A stretch of 64,000 nucleotides of DNA from Prochlorococcus marinus XMU1419 (lineage in GTDB: Bacteria; Cyanobacteriota; Cyanobacteriia; PCC-6307; Cyanobiaceae). This document shows positions 8,465 to 18,870 of this stretch, one piece after another. The translations under genes were made by a program, and so were the position numbers. The stretch spans positions 1 through 64,000 of the forward strand of contig NZ_JAAORO010000002.1 of assembly GCF_017695955.1 (NCBI RefSeq), given 5' to 3'. Within the stretch, counting starts at the first letter, position 1; every line of letters starts with the position of its first letter. The notes beneath the pieces are model-generated. The model was not told where the DNA came from. It worked only from the letters and a program-made list of their open reading frames with translations, and did no database searches.

Positions 8465-8659
8465 ATGTTTTCTAGAAGCAAAAAACCTACAGTAAAAAAA
8501 TCTGCAATAGTTGAAGAAACTCCATTATTTGCTCAATTACTACCATTCGCAAACAGGATGAATGATAAGGTTCAGTTGGTAAATGCTTTAGCTTTTACTT
8601 TTATTATGGGGTTCTCAATTTTTGGAATAGCTCTATGGAAACTTTCAACGCTGACCTAA
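8465..8659 (+). CDS. Small single-pass membrane protein, 64 residues
   Basis: ATG at 8465, no clear Shine-Dalgarno. A basic N terminus (MFSRSKKPTVKKS) is followed by an amphipathic part and one membrane helix near residues 40-58 (NALAFTFIMGFSIFGIALW). Family not recognised. Its TAA (8657-8659) overlaps the TAG of the convergent gene. A perfect 14-base hairpin followed by T lies about 100 bases further and may terminate it. Confidence 0.65.
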   Translation: MFSRSKKPTVKKSAIVEETPLFAQLLPFANRMNDKVQLVNALAFTFIMGFSIFGIALWKLSTLT

Positions 8660-8922
8660 TTATTTAATTTTTGCAAACTATCTATTTTAGATTCTTTGTT
8701 ATTAATTATTGTTATTAACCATTTGGAGGCTAGTCCCCTAGATATTGATCTGTTTTTTAAAAATCTACATATATAAATATGTAGATTTTTTTCGTTTTTG
8801 GAATTAAATTTTTCTTCAAAATCTAATATTTCCTCTTCCGATGTTCTCTTTCTTAGCTCATCAACCAAGGCATGACTAGAGGAATCATTAAATAAGTTCC
8901 CAATATTTAAGCTTAATGTCAT
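8656..8922 (-). CDS. Hypothetical protein, 88 residues
   Basis: ATG 8922, TAG 8656-8658. Soluble, charged, probably helical: residues 15-45 are rich in Glu and Lys (DELRKRTSEEEILDFEEKF) and the C-terminal half is basic and hydrophobic. Family not recognised. It lies downstream of nrdJ on the same strand after an 84-bp gap. The coding sequence contains the 8759-8792 hairpin. Confidence 0.55.
   Translation of the reverse strand: MTLSLNIGNLFNDSSSHALVDELRKRTSEEEILDFEEKFNSKNEKNLHIYICRFLKNRSISRGLASKWLITIINNKESKIDSLQKLNN
8759..8792 (+). terminator. Terminator-like perfect inverted repeat inside a reading frame
   Basis: AAAAATCTACATAT (8759-8772) and ATATGTAGATTTTT (8777-8790), a perfect 14-bp stem with a 4-base loop and T to 8792. 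On the plus strand it could end the transcript of 8465-8659. It sits inside the antisense 88-residue gene, so it may instead be only a palindrome in coding DNA. Confidence 0.5.
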
Positions 8923-9006
8923 AAATAATTTATGTCCCTATTTAAGAGGTAGCCATAAATCATAGTTTTAAAAACTAATTTTTTCTTTTTATTTACAAAT
9001 GATAAA

Positions 9007-11340
9007 TTAGTTTTCCGGCTTAGCCAAAGGAAGAAGGCACTTATCTGAATCACAACCTGCTGGCCCTGCTTCAGAAAGTTCACCAATATCGTATTTATTG
9101 AGAGCATCAAAGAAATCATTATTAACTTTCCTTTCTATAACCTTATTTTGTAATGATATATATTCCTCTTTACTAATTGGTTCAAAAGGTAATCTCGGGA
9201 ATGTTGCGTTGGCACTAAATCGAGCTAGTAATGCCGCAGAAATATATCCTTCATTATTTTCTATCGCATTATGAATAGCTTTCGCTAAATCCTCGATTTC
9301 ATTTTCCCTAAATTCTACGGTTGCAGAGGTATTATGCTCTGTGTAGAATTTTTGCACTTGCATATAAAAATCAAATTGAGCTAATGCTGAGAAATTATTG
9401 ATGTCTATCTGGTCAGCACCATCTATATTCGCCCAGCTAACTTCTGTTGGAATTTCAACTAGCCATTCTGTACATCTTGGATCAAATGGATTATCAAGCA
9501 AGCAACCATTTTCATCTTTATCAGATTGAGATGGAACAACTGAGTAACCATAATCCATACAAGCTAAAGCAATTGGATCATTCTTCCTGAAAGTTATTCT
9601 TCTTATAAATCTTTGTGCCTTTGGCGGATGCCATCCTGGAGCCGCTCCGGTTAGAAGACTTTTAGTTCCAGCTGGCTGAACAGTTGTACATCGGTTTGGC
9701 CTTCTTAAATTATGTTTATCACAATATTCCCAGACAGTTTCTTTTACTATTTTTCTCCAAGAATCTAAAAATTTAGCTTCCTGTTTTTTGAAAGCCTTTC
9801 CCTCTTCATTGTCGGGCCTTCCTGCTTCCCACCACTTCAACCATGGTGTACCAAAGGCATGAACACAAAAATCAAATAATCCAGTAAAACTTACCCCTAC
9901 AATGGGATCATATTCCCTACTTTTTCTATAACGCTCAACTTCAAATTCATGATTAAGTAAGCAAGCTACAGAAAGAGCTGCTGCTTTAAAAGCTTTTTTT
10001 TGCTCTTCAAAATCCCCTGGATCAATCTGATTTAAATGAACTTCAGCTAAATTGCAGTGAAAATCATTTCCCAAGATCTCCCCACAGGGGTTAAGTCCAT
10101 ATCTACTCATCCTGTGATTAAGCTCTTCTTCAGAAAATGGACCATAACTACTATTTATCCAATTTCTCGCTTCTTCCTTACCTTGTTCTGAGTATATTTC
10201 AATAAATTCCTTTCTCAATTCATCATCTTTAAGAATATCTGCATTTGACCTTGCGATTGCTTCTGGAGCAAATTGAATCGCACCCTCACCTGAATGGAAT
10301 TGTTTTGTTACAGCATCCAAAATAGTTTGATAAGTGGGTTTTGTATGGTAAACCCTAGTATGATTAGCCATCCTAAGGGCATCTTTTTCAGGATCTATTC
10401 TCCAATTACCATTCTCATCTTGACTCCATAAATTTTCTTTTGCCGATGCTGCCTCCTTATCATCTGAAGCAAATTGTCTCATTCCAGCACTTCTTCTTAT
10501 ATTCCCAGCAACTATGGTTACTGCAGCTTCATCAATTAATAAACAACACTCTACTGTACTTAATTTCCTCCCAATTGCCTTTCCAAGAAGTGATGCGACT
10601 CTAGAGTAGAGATCTTTCAATTTAATAGGATTTGCCATACCACCAAAACCTTTTAATGATTCTCCAGCAGGCCTAATGTCTTCCAAATTAATATAAACAT
10701 CAATTTCACTTTCAAGACTCTCGTTACTTGATGCCTCAAGAAGATATTTATAGCTATCTACCCACCCTCTTCTGCTGTCTCCAACTTTGATATAAAGATC
10801 TTTTCCTTTGATTTCTAAAGATGATTTTTCTTCTCTTTGATCTTTGGGAGTTATTCCAACTTCACTGACTGATTTAATATTTATTTTGTTTAAAACTGTT
10901 GGTAGATTATTTATGAAATGTGGTTCAATTATTGCACCTGTTCCACATCCCATCATTGCTAAGTCCATCATTAAAGCAAAGGCCTCCCAATCAATTAGAT
11001 TTGTGGAAGTACAGTTGTATGCTCCTGAGAAATTTTGGTTCTTATTAATCCAAGGAGTTCCTCCAATCCATAACCATCTTCCTGAAGGTTGGGCTTTTTG
11101 GTTGCTTTGCATCTCTCTCATTAAGATTAATTCTTCATCAGAAAGTTTTCCTAATTCTTTTAAGCCTGATAAATTTCTTTCACCTACTTCACTCCAGTTC
11201 TCTCTTTTGCCAGAGATAGTTTTCCTACTGTAAGATCTGAAAAAAACAGGATAAGCTGCTGGCGCAGTCTTTGGAAAATCATCTTTTTTAAGATTATTGG
11301 AATTGCTCTCTGAAGAAGCTTTATTTGGTGCAACAGTCAC
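9007..11340 (-). CDS. nrdJ: Adenosylcobalamin-dependent (class II) ribonucleoside-triphosphate reductase
   Basis: Reduces ribonucleotides to deoxyribonucleotides using adenosylcobalamin. The 777-residue length fits the monomeric NrdJ type used by marine picocyanobacteria. Visible motifs are NPCGEI (near residue 414, one active-site Cys plus catalytic Glu), the phosphate-binding loop TVQPAGTKSLLTGAAPGWHP, and the C-terminal redox pair CDSDKC near residue 765. GRWLWIGG and SAGMRQF segments near the N-terminal half are also typical. The gene makes DNA synthesis dependent on B12. It is divergent from a methyltransferase gene; the 135-bp leader has possible stems but no recognisable cobalamin riboswitch. 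Confidence 0.95.
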   Translation of the reverse strand: MTVAPNKASSESNSNNLKKDDFPKTAPAAYPVFFRSYSRKTISGKRENWSEVGERNLSGLKELGKLSDEELILMREMQSNQKAQPSGRWLWIGGTPWINKNQNFSGAYNCTSTNLIDWEAFALMMDLAMMGCGTGAIIEPHFINNLPTVLNKINIKSVSEVGITPKDQREEKSSLEIKGKDLYIKVGDSRRGWVDSYKYLLEASSNESLESEIDVYINLEDIRPAGESLKGFGGMANPIKLKDLYSRVASLLGKAIGRKLSTVECCLLIDEAAVTIVAGNIRRSAGMRQFASDDKEAASAKENLWSQDENGNWRIDPEKDALRMANHTRVYHTKPTYQTILDAVTKQFHSGEGAIQFAPEAIARSNADILKDDELRKEFIEIYSEQGKEEARNWINSSYGPFSEEELNHRMSRYGLNPCGEILGNDFHCNLAEVHLNQIDPGDFEEQKKAFKAAALSVACLLNHEFEVERYRKSREYDPIVGVSFTGLFDFCVHAFGTPWLKWWEAGRPDNEEGKAFKKQEAKFLDSWRKIVKETVWEYCDKHNLRRPNRCTTVQPAGTKSLLTGAAPGWHPPKAQRFIRRITFRKNDPIALACMDYGYSVVPSQSDKDENGCLLDNPFDPRCTEWLVEIPTEVSWANIDGADQIDINNFSALAQFDFYMQVQKFYTEHNTSATVEFRENEIEDLAKAIHNAIENNEGYISAALLARFSANATFPRLPFEPISKEEYISLQNKVIERKVNNDFFDALNKYDIGELSEAGPAGCDSDKCLLPLAKPEN

Positions 11341-11475
11341 GATAAAAAAAACGTATGTAAAATAACCCGTACTGGAAGAATAACTCTACCTGTGGCGTCT
11401 GCAACCATTCTTACCACTATTTAACGGTTTGTGTAGAATTATGTTTAATATGAAATCTTTGTTTCAAGAAAGTAC

Positions 11476-12171
11476 ATGGAAAGAATCCCTGAACCTGAAT
11501 TAATGGAAGAAAAAGAGCAGGTCATTTCTTATGACGAAGCTGATTTTTCAGAAGGGGAAGTTAATCTAATTAATCAAATAAATCATCATCTTTTGAGAAA
11601 AAATATTTCTTTAGGTGAAAAAGATTTAATAGTTGATTTAGGATGCGGCCCAGGAAATATTTCTGAGAAGTTAGCAATAAAATGGCCTGATACTGAAGTA
11701 ATTGGAATAGATGGTTCTAAAGAGATGATTTTGAGAGCAGAATATAATAAAAATATTTCTAATGATCAAAAAAAATTAAAAAATTTACGCTATATCTGTT
11801 CAAATATCAAAGACATTAAATCAAATAATTTTTTAATTAAAAAAAAAATTAGTTTACTCGTAAGTAACAGTTTGATCCATCACATTACCAATCTTGAAGA
11901 TTTCTTCAACACAATAAGAAGTTTGTCTAGTAATATCACTATAAATTTTCATAAGGATTTGAAAAGGCCATTGGATGAAAAGTCCGCTTTAGAACTTAAA
12001 GCACAATGCTCAACAAAATATAATGAGATTTTAACTAATGATTATTATGCATCTTTAAGAGCTTCTTATACTTTAAAAGAGTTAAAAAATTTCACTTTAG
12101 AAAATGATCTATCCTCTTTAGATGTGTTTGAAGACGGTGATAAATATTTAATAGTCTATGGTAATGTTTAA
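11476..12171 (+). CDS. Class I SAM-dependent methyltransferase
   Basis: The SAM-binding motif I VDLGCGPGNISEKL is at about residues 54-67. The acidic end of beta-2 (VIGIDGSKEMI) and the later LLVSNSLIHHI segment complete a Rossmann methyltransferase of 231 residues. The substrate cannot be told from the sequence. It lies 31 bp before prfC on the same strand, so the two may be cotranscribed. Confidence 0.8.
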   Translation: MERIPEPELMEEKEQVISYDEADFSEGEVNLINQINHHLLRKNISLGEKDLIVDLGCGPGNISEKLAIKWPDTEVIGIDGSKEMILRAEYNKNISNDQKKLKNLRYICSNIKDIKSNNFLIKKKISLLVSNSLIHHITNLEDFFNTIRSLSSNITINFHKDLKRPLDEKSALELKAQCSTKYNEILTNDYYASLRASYTLKELKNFTLENDLSSLDVFEDGDKYLIVYGNV

Positions 12172-12202
12172 GAACTAAGTGTATGTTCTTTATATTATAT
12201 AG

Positions 12203-13840
12203 ATGAACTTAGGTACTAAAATTTTAAACAATAAAGACATACTGAATGCCGTAAATAAAAGAAGAAATTTTGCCATTATTTCACATCCAGATGCTGGGAA
12301 AACGACGCTTACCGAGAAGCTTCTTTTATATGGAGGAGCCATTCAACAGGCTGGAGCTGTAAAGGCTAGGGGTAATCAGAGAAAAGCTACGTCAGACTGG
12401 ATGGAACTTGAAAAACAAAGAGGTATTTCTATTACTTCAACTGTATTACAATTTGAATATGAAAGATCAGTAATCAATCTATTAGATACCCCAGGACACC
12501 AAGATTTCTCCGAAGATACTTATAGAACATTGGCTGCTGCTGATAATGCAGTTATGTTGGAAGATGCTGCTAAGGGATTAGAACCTCAAACTAGAAAGTT
12601 GTTTGAAGTTTGCAAGATGCGAAAAATACCCATATTTACTTTCATAAATAAAATGGATAGACCAGGAAGAGAGCCATTTTCTTTACTTGATGAAATTGAA
12701 TCAGAACTTGGATTAGATACTTTACCTATTAACTGGCCAATTGGGAGTGGCGATGAATTTAGAGGAGTTATTGATAGATTTTCGAGAGAAGTGATTTTAT
12801 TTGATAAAGCCGTGAGAGGGAGACAATCGAATGAGAAAAGATTAAGTCTTGAAGATAAAGAGCTATCAAAATATGTAGAGAGAGATTTACTTGAAAACTC
12901 ACTTGAAGAATTGGAGGTTCTTGATGAGGCAGGATCGAAATTTGAAAAAGAAAAGGTTTTTAATGGCTCTTTAACCCCAGTTTTCTTTGGATCTGCTATG
13001 ACTAATTTTGGTGTAAGGCCATTTTTAGATAGTTTTTTAAAAATGGCTCAAAAGCCAACTTCAAGAAATAGTAATAAAGGGGACATTGAACCTGCAAGTG
13101 ATGAATTTAGTGGTTTTGTTTTTAAGCTTCAGGCAAATATGGATCCAAAGCACAGAGATAGGGTTGCTTTTATAAGAGTTTGTAGTGGAAAATTTGAAAA
13201 GGATATGTCAGTTAAACATTCCAGAACTGGGAAAACAATCAGATTATCAAGACCACAAAAAATATTTGGTCAAGATAGAGAAGTAGTTGATGATGCCTAT
13301 CCTGGAGATGTTATTGGCTTAAATAATCCGGGTATGTTTTCTATTGGAGATACTCTTTATACTGGTACACATCTTGAGTACGAAGGTATACCATCCTTTA
13401 GTCCTGAAATATTCAGCTGGCTAAGAAATCCAAATCCCTCAGCATTTAAAAACTTTAGAAAGGGTGTTAATGAACTTCGCGAAGAAGGTGCTGTTCAGAT
13501 TCTTTATGACTTTGACGAGAGCAAAAGAGACCCTATACTCGCAGCTGTTGGCCAATTGCAGTTGGAGGTAGTAACTCACAGATTAAAAAGTGAATATGGT
13601 GTAGATGCAAATCTTGAAGCAATGCCATATCAATTGGCTAGATGGATTTCTGATGGATGGCCAGCTATTGAAAAACTAGGCAGAATATTCAACTGTAAAA
13701 TAGTTAAAGATTGTTGGAATAGGCCAGTCATTCTTTTCAAAAATGAGTGGAATCTTAATCAATTTGTTGAAGACAATAATCAATTAAATTTAAACAAAGT
13801 TGCTCCCGTTGTTAGTGGAGTCGAACCAATTGTTTTATAA
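12203..13840 (+). CDS. prfC: Peptide chain release factor 3
   Basis: GTPase that recycles RF1/RF2 from the ribosome. G1 is HPDAGKTT near residue 28, switch II/G3 is DTPGH, and G4 is NKMD. The RF3-type insertions [15 protein letters not shown] and [14 protein letters not shown] distinguish it from EF-G. The C-terminal half retains the RF3 domain ([29 protein letters not shown]). Length 545, slightly longer than usual. Confidence 0.95.
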   Translation: MNLGTKILNNKDILNAVNKRRNFAIISHPDAGKTTLTEKLLLYGGAIQQAGAVKARGNQRKATSDWMELEKQRGISITSTVLQFEYERSVINLLDTPGHQDFSEDTYRTLAAADNAVMLEDAAKGLEPQTRKLFEVCKMRKIPIFTFINKMDRPGREPFSLLDEIESELGLDTLPINWPIGSGDEFRGVIDRFSREVILFDKAVRGRQSNEKRLSLEDKELSKYVERDLLENSLEELEVLDEAGSKFEKEKVFNGSLTPVFFGSAMTNFGVRPFLDSFLKMAQKPTSRNSNKGDIEPASDEFSGFVFKLQANMDPKHRDRVAFIRVCSGKFEKDMSVKHSRTGKTIRLSRPQKIFGQDREVVDDAYPGDVIGLNNPGMFSIGDTLYTGTHLEYEGIPSFSPEIFSWLRNPNPSAFKNFRKGVNELREEGAVQILYDFDESKRDPILAAVGQLQLEVVTHRLKSEYGVDANLEAMPYQLARWISDGWPAIEKLGRIFNCKIVKDCWNRPVILFKNEWNLNQFVEDNNQLNLNKVAPVVSGVEPIVL

Positions 13841-13891
13841 AGTCTTAATGGATTATAAAATTAGTTAATCTGTTAGTATTGGTAAAAAATT

Positions 13892-14566
13892 TTGGATTCA
13901 AACAATAGAAAAAATAATAGCGATAAATCACCTTATGAAATTTTAGGTGTAAATGAAGGTGCTGCTTTTGAGGATATTCAGAAGGCTAGAGATATTAAAG
14001 TTAAAGAGGCTGGTGAAGATTTAATTTTAAAAGCGAAAATAGAATCTTCCTTTGATCAATTACTCATGGGGAGTTTGAAAGCTAGGCAATCAGGAAATGT
14101 AAGCTATGAAGCTGTGAGTGCCTCAAAAAAAGAAAAACAAATTAATCAATTTACTAATAATAATTTCCCACTTCTTTCTAAGATAAAAAATTTAAATAAT
14201 AACTCTAAGAACTCAAGCCAGTATAGCCTGCCAAAAATAACCACCCCCTCATTTGATAATCTTTCAATAAAAATATCTTTTGGATTATTATTTTTAATTT
14301 TGTTATTTATCAGTCCAGATTCAAATAATAGACTTTTGCTCTCTGTCTCAACACTAATACTTACCTATACGCAAATTAAATCGGGTAAAAGATTTATAGG
14401 TTCCCTAGGTTGGAGTGTTACCTTTCTCTCAATAGGATTAATATTCGGCGGATTGCTTGAAACTAATTCTTTCATTCAGGAAATATCAAACAATTCTTTA
14501 TCAATACAAAAAATTCAAAGTATTCCTGCGATGATTATTTTATGGCTGGGCGTAATTTTCTTATAA
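13892..14566 (+). CDS. CPP1-like J-domain-related membrane protein
   Basis: The N-terminal SPYEILGVNEGAAFEDIQKARD resembles a degenerate J domain without HPD, as in the cyanobacterial/chloroplast CPP1-like (DUF3353) family. Four hydrophobic segments follow from about residue 125 (SFGLLFLILLFIS; LLLSVSTLILTY; LGWSVTFLSIGLIFG; IPAMIILWLGVIF). Chloroplast CPP1 is linked to protochlorophyllide oxidoreductase stability; transferring that here is inference. The start must be TTG 13892: an in-frame stop is at 13883 and there is no ATG before the domain. Its stop abuts the convergent hslO stop (TAATTA). Confidence 0.75.
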   Translation: MDSNNRKNNSDKSPYEILGVNEGAAFEDIQKARDIKVKEAGEDLILKAKIESSFDQLLMGSLKARQSGNVSYEAVSASKKEKQINQFTNNNFPLLSKIKNLNNNSKNSSQYSLPKITTPSFDNLSIKISFGLLFLILLFISPDSNNRLLLSVSTLILTYTQIKSGKRFIGSLGWSVTFLSIGLIFGGLLETNSFIQEISNNSLSIQKIQSIPAMIILWLGVIFL

Positions 14567-15481
14567 TTAATTATCTATCATTGATTTAATTTCTTCATAA
14601 TTTATAAGATATTTATTCTTACAAAATTCACAAACTAGTTCTGCTTTACCATCTTTCCTGAGGATATCCTCCAACTCGCTCTTATCAAGCATTTTCATTG
14701 CATTTAAACTTCTTTGTTTGGAACACTTGCATTTAAAACTAACTTCTTGGGAACGAGCTTTTTCAGATATTGATTTATCATCAATATCGGGGAATATATT
14801 TCTTATTAAGGAAAGAAGATTGTCTTTTGACTGAAATAGGTCTTCACTAAAAGAATTAATTTCTTTACATCTTTCTTCAAGTAGTGAGACTAATAAAGGG
14901 TCGGTATCTTTTTTAGGTAAAACTTGAGCTAATAATCCTCCACTACAAATAACACTTTTATTTTGAATTTTTTCTCCAATAAATACAGCAGAGGGAGTTT
15001 GTTCTGAATGATATAAATATGAAGCTAAGTCTTCGGCAATATTTCCGTTAACTAATTCAACAGTACTTGTAAAGGGCTCTCCCATTCCGCTATCTCTAAT
15101 AACATTTAAATATCCTGTGCCTAATGCTTTTGTGAAATTAAAGGAATATTTATTATTATTTATTTTGACTAGATCTAATTCTAAATCAGGATTACCTACA
15201 TAACCTCTAACTTTGCCGTCTCTACCCGCATCAACTAGCAATCCCTTCAAAGGTCCGTCTGATCTAACTCTTATAGTTACTCTCCCATGCATTATCTTCA
15301 TCGAACTTGCTAAAAGTAGTGAAGCACTAAATGCTCTTCCTAAGATACAGGTTGTTAAATAAGATAGACCGTGTCTTTTTTTTGCTTCTAAAGAACATTC
15401 TGTTGTTAAAACCGCAACTAATCTTATTCCTCCATTTGCTGCAGTAGCCCTTACTATCCTATCCTTCATAGTTTCTTTCAA
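14567..15481 (-). CDS. hslO: Redox-regulated chaperone Hsp33
   Basis: Hsp33 is a holdase activated by oxidation of its zinc centre. The 304-residue protein has the expected N-terminal domain ([37 protein letters not shown]) and the C-terminal zinc cysteines CKC and CEFC near residues 252-288. It overlaps the upstream ABC ATPase gene by four bases (ATGA type), so the two are translationally coupled. Confidence 0.93.
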   Translation of the reverse strand: MKETMKDRIVRATAANGGIRLVAVLTTECSLEAKKRHGLSYLTTCILGRAFSASLLLASSMKIMHGRVTIRVRSDGPLKGLLVDAGRDGKVRGYVGNPDLELDLVKINNNKYSFNFTKALGTGYLNVIRDSGMGEPFTSTVELVNGNIAEDLASYLYHSEQTPSAVFIGEKIQNKSVICSGGLLAQVLPKKDTDPLLVSLLEERCKEINSFSEDLFQSKDNLLSLIRNIFPDIDDKSISEKARSQEVSFKCKCSKQRSLNAMKMLDKSELEDILRKDGKAELVCEFCKNKYLINYEEIKSMIDN

Positions 15482-16104
15482 AAGTTTTTGATTTTCCCTT
15501 TTTCCATGATTAACATCCTAGACGGAATCCCGTTAAATAATTTCGGTTCATGAGTAACAATAATAATTGTATTTTTATTTTTTAGATCGAGAATTAAATT
15601 CTTTACATCATTTCTCATTGAGAAGTCTAATCCAGCAGTTGGTTCATCAAGTAAAAGAATAGAAGGGTTTCTAAGTAGTTGAACTGCTACAGCTAATCGC
15701 CTTTGCTGTCCACCACTAAGTTGTTCTGGTGGTTGGGTCAGATTTATTTTTTTTAAACCAACTTTATTTAAAACTATTTCTATATTTTTTTCTCTTAAAG
15801 ATTTATGGCCTATTTTTAATTCTTTCCCAATGGTTGTACCTATAAAATATCTCTCAGGAAATTGGAATACTACACCACAAAACCATCTTCTTTGTCTAGA
15901 AGATAATATTTTATTCTTCCAAGTAATTTTACCTTTTTGTGGAGTTGTTAATCCGCTTATTAATTCTAGAAGGGTTGTTTTCCCACAACCACTATTGCCG
16001 CAAATTAAAATAATTTCATTTTCATAAACTTTTAAATTCAAATTGTCTATTATTTTCCTTTCACCAGTTTGGGGTTGATAAGATATTTCTTTTAAATCAA
16101 GCAT
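15478..16104 (-). CDS. ABC transporter ATP-binding protein, ECF/CbiO-like
   Basis: 208-residue single ATPase domain. Walker [10 protein letters not shown] is at about 36-44, the Q-loop region [13 protein letters not shown], signature LSGGQQRR near 129, Walker [13 protein letters not shown], and H-loop TH. The Q-loop followed by PERYF resembles the ATPases of energy-coupling-factor transporters for vitamins or metals. No membrane partner is adjacent, which is usual for ECF modules. Its ATG overlaps no upstream gene; hslO follows with a 4-bp overlap. Confidence 0.8.
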   Translation of the reverse strand: MLDLKEISYQPQTGERKIIDNLNLKVYENEIILICGNSGCGKTTLLELISGLTTPQKGKITWKNKILSSRQRRWFCGVVFQFPERYFIGTTIGKELKIGHKSLREKNIEIVLNKVGLKKINLTQPPEQLSGGQQRRLAVAVQLLRNPSILLLDEPTAGLDFSMRNDVKNLILDLKNKNTIIIVTHEPKLFNGIPSRMLIMEKGKIKNF

Positions 16105-16187
16105 TATTAATTAAATTATAGGTATGAATTTTAATCTAGTAATAACTTACTTATAATAGCTATAGATCTAAAAAGCTATTAAACAAT

Positions 16188-16631
16188 ATGAATATTATTT
16201 TTAGGGAAGTGGATCCTTTTAATTGTTGGATATGGATAAGGTTTTCAGAATTACCAACTCAAGATGAAAAAAATTATTTAGATGGTGTTTTTGATAGTTG
16301 GTACGTTTTAGGAAGGTTAGGTGGATTTAATTCTGAAAATTTGCAAACTCATGAAGAGGGTTCCGATTTAAGTTGGATGTCATATGATAATGACCAAAAA
16401 AAAGCATCTCTTCCAGCCTTAATGCATAATTTAGGAATTATGGAATATCAAAACCTGTGGGGAAGATGTTGGGTTGATTTTGGAACTTCAGACTCTATTT
16501 CAATAGATATATTAATTAATTCTTTAAATGAGATATCAAATAATTATGTAAAAATTGAGGAGTTAATTATTGGGGGTGAAAATAATGACTGGGCGATTGA
16601 AGAACATGAAGATTTAGTTTTCAAAGATTAA
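16188..16631 (+). CDS. DUF3531-family protein
   Basis: 147 residues, soluble, acidic and tryptophan-rich. The pattern REVDPFNCWIWIRF near the start and LMHNLGIMEYQNLWGRCWVD in the second half matches the DUF3531 family of cyanobacteria and plastid-bearing plants, of unknown function. rsmE follows after nine bases. Confidence 0.75.
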   Translation: MNIIFREVDPFNCWIWIRFSELPTQDEKNYLDGVFDSWYVLGRLGGFNSENLQTHEEGSDLSWMSYDNDQKKASLPALMHNLGIMEYQNLWGRCWVDFGTSDSISIDILINSLNEISNNYVKIEELIIGGENNDWAIEEHEDLVFKD

Positions 16632-16640
16632 GTGTTTTAG

Positions 16641-17414
16641 ATGGAAGACTTAACAAGATTAATTATTTCCCATGAAAGAATTGAAAATATTAAGAACAAT
16701 AATTTAGAACTTACTAAAGAAGAGGTTCATTATATAAATAAAGTAATGAGGATAAAAAATGGTAAAGAAATATTTATTTCTAACGGAGAAGGTTCATTAT
16801 GGAAAGCTAAAAAAGTTAAAAATGATTGTTTAGAAATAATTCAATTAAAAAAACCTTACTTATTTCAAGAAAAAGAAAATTACTTATTAGGCATAGCTGT
16901 TGTTATACCAAAAAGTGGTTTTGAGGATATTTTAAAAATGTGTACTGAAATAGGAATAGATTTTATACAGCCATTATTTTCAGAAAGACAGGTAAACAAA
17001 AATTTAAATTTTTCTAGAAAGCTTTTGAGATGGAATTCAATTATCAAAGAAGCAGTTGAGCAAAGTGAGAGATTATGGAAACCATCTATTTTAAATGGTA
17101 TGGATATTATTGAATGGCTAAAAAGTAGAAATAATCAAGAAAGAGTTTCGATTTCTATAACTAGAGAAGAAACAATATATGACTTAAATCATTGGTTAAG
17201 AAAACAGCAAGAATTTGCAAATAAAAAAGGGGGCATTTTTTGGAATGTAATTGGACCTGAAGGTGGATGGTCCTCTAAAGAAATTGATTTTTTTAATAAA
17301 AATAATTTTACCTTTGTTAAACTTTCTGACACTATCTTAAGAACTTCAACGGCTAGTATTAATGCATCATCAATTTTAAATCAGTGGAGAATTGATTTTA
17401 AATTAATTAGATAA
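16641..17414 (+). CDS. rsmE: 16S rRNA (uracil1498-N3)-methyltransferase
   Basis: SPOUT-fold methyltransferase for m3U1498 in 16S rRNA. An N-terminal PUA-like domain spans residues 1-70. The knotted SAM-binding core shows IGPEGGWSSKEIDFF and the closing LSDTILRTSTASINA. The EAVEQSERLWKP segment is typical of RsmE. Length 257. It is sandwiched in a tight run DUF3531-rsmE-DUF92 with 2-9 bp gaps. Confidence 0.93.
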   Translation: MEDLTRLIISHERIENIKNNNLELTKEEVHYINKVMRIKNGKEIFISNGEGSLWKAKKVKNDCLEIIQLKKPYLFQEKENYLLGIAVVIPKSGFEDILKMCTEIGIDFIQPLFSERQVNKNLNFSRKLLRWNSIIKEAVEQSERLWKPSILNGMDIIEWLKSRNNQERVSISITREETIYDLNHWLRKQQEFANKKGGIFWNVIGPEGGWSSKEIDFFNKNNFTFVKLSDTILRTSTASINASSILNQWRIDFKLIR

Positions 17415-17416
17415 AA

Positions 17417-18160
17417 ATGAGTTTAATTATAAATGAATTTTTTATAGGCTTTTGCATTAATTTTATTTTGATTTGTATTTTCTGCAAAATTCCTTTGATG
17501 ACAAAAGGTGGTTGGATTAGTGCAGGCATTTTAGGCACAATTTTGTGGGGATGTTTGTCATGGGAGGGTTGGATATCAGTTGTGTTTTATTTATTATTTG
17601 GATCTATCGTAACTAAAGTAGGTTATAAATTTAAAAAAGAACAAGGCATAGCTGAAAAAAGAGGTGGGAGAAGAGGACCTGAAAATGTATGGGGATCTGC
17701 AGCTACAGGATTATTTCTTGCAATGATGACTAAATTTAATCCTGCTAATGAAGTTTTTTTTAAAGTAGGTTTTGCTGCAAGTTTTTCAGCGAAATTGGCG
17801 GATACTTTTGGTAGTGAAATTGGGAAAAGATTTGGGAAAGATACGTATTTAATTACCTCACTTAAAAAGGTTGAGAGAGGAACTGAAGGAGGGATAAGTA
17901 TAGAAGGAACTTTAGCTAGTATCTTTGGATCAATATTTATGGCTTTTATAATGCTTCGTCTATCAATTATTTCTACAAAATATCATTTTATAATTGTTAT
18001 GCTTTCTGGATTTTTGGCAACACTTTCTGAAAGTATTATTGGTGCTAAATTTCAAAATAAATATAAATTGAGTAATGAATTGGTAAATGCTATTCAGACA
18101 AGTATTGCTTCTGTTTTTGCTATCTTTGCGCTAATTTTATATTCATATTTTTTAAATTAA
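17417..18160 (+). CDS. DUF92 (TIGR00297) integral membrane protein
   Basis: 247 residues with about six hydrophobic segments. The signature GGRRGPENVWGSAATGLF near residue 83 and KFGKDTYLITSLKKVERGTEGGISIEGT identify the DUF92 family, which includes the plant phytyl-phosphate kinase VTE6. A role in phytol/isoprenoid phosphate metabolism is therefore possible but is inference. It starts two bases after rsmE. Confidence 0.82.
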   Translation: MSLIINEFFIGFCINFILICIFCKIPLMTKGGWISAGILGTILWGCLSWEGWISVVFYLLFGSIVTKVGYKFKKEQGIAEKRGGRRGPENVWGSAATGLFLAMMTKFNPANEVFFKVGFAASFSAKLADTFGSEIGKRFGKDTYLITSLKKVERGTEGGISIEGTLASIFGSIFMAFIMLRLSIISTKYHFIIVMLSGFLATLSESIIGAKFQNKYKLSNELVNAIQTSIASVFAIFALILYSYFLN

Positions 18161-18176
18161 AAATATTTGGAAAGAC

Positions 18177-18821
18177 CTATGATTCCTTCCATTTTGTAAG
18201 AATCTCCCAGCTCTTCAGTCTTTGGAAAAGCCAGAAATGACCTTCTGAATTTAGATGAATTCCATCATGTGTAATCCAATTTTCACTCCTTTTATCAGAG
18301 TACATTTCTCTAAAAGTAGGAAGAAATGGGACATTCTGATTGAGGCATACTTCCTCCATTCTTCTTTCATAAGAATTACAAAAATCATTTGAGTACCATA
18401 GACATCCTGCGAACGGCATTTTGCTTTCATCAACAGGTGTCAGACCAATAACAAAGACATTTGTTTGAGATTTCATTTCATTAATTAGCCTCTCTAATCC
18501 ATATTCAAATCCATCTATATCTAATTGATGTCTTCCATTTTTCTGACCAATTGCTGCAGTGTCGTTAAGACCAACATTTAGCAGGATTGCTTTAGGTTTA
18601 TTTCTTCTCGTTTCTCCTCTAGATGACCATTCTTTTTCCCATCTAGATGAAACTTTTTCTATCCCATCTCCCCTAACTCCAAGTTGATAAATAACTGGTC
18701 CATTGTGGTTATTGCACCAATCTTTTCTAAGCCTTTCACACCATCCACCACCCTCATTATCTCCCCATCCATAAACTGAGCTATCTCCAATTACAACTAG
18801 CTGTTTTGGTAAACTAATCAC
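18177..18821 (-). CDS. SGNH/GDSL-type hydrolase
   Basis: 214-residue serine esterase/lipase-type protein. Block I is VVIGDSSVYGWGD (nucleophile Ser), block III is LNVGLNDTA (Gly and Asn), and block V is THDGIHLNSEGH (Asp and His). The start is GTG 18821. Substrate unknown. It is convergent with the DUF92 gene. Confidence 0.85.
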   Translation of the reverse strand: MISLPKQLVVIGDSSVYGWGDNEGGGWCERLRKDWCNNHNGPVIYQLGVRGDGIEKVSSRWEKEWSSRGETRRNKPKAILLNVGLNDTAAIGQKNGRHQLDIDGFEYGLERLINEMKSQTNVFVIGLTPVDESKMPFAGCLWYSNDFCNSYERRMEEVCLNQNVPFLPTFREMYSDKRSENWITHDGIHLNSEGHFWLFQRLKSWEILTKWKES

Positions 18822-18870
18822 TATAACTGGGAAAAAATAATTACTTGATTTAACAAATTATTCTTACAAA

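Noticed and set aside
8919-9119. 66-codon minus-strand frame overlapping the end of nrdJ
   Set aside because: Out of frame with nrdJ's conserved C-terminal Cys pair, so a shadow.
11341-11475. Cobalamin riboswitch or NrdR box upstream of nrdJ
   Set aside because: Some pairing is possible (AAGAAT/ATTCTT, GTGG/CCAC), but neither the B12-box sequence nor two NrdR palindromes could be seen.
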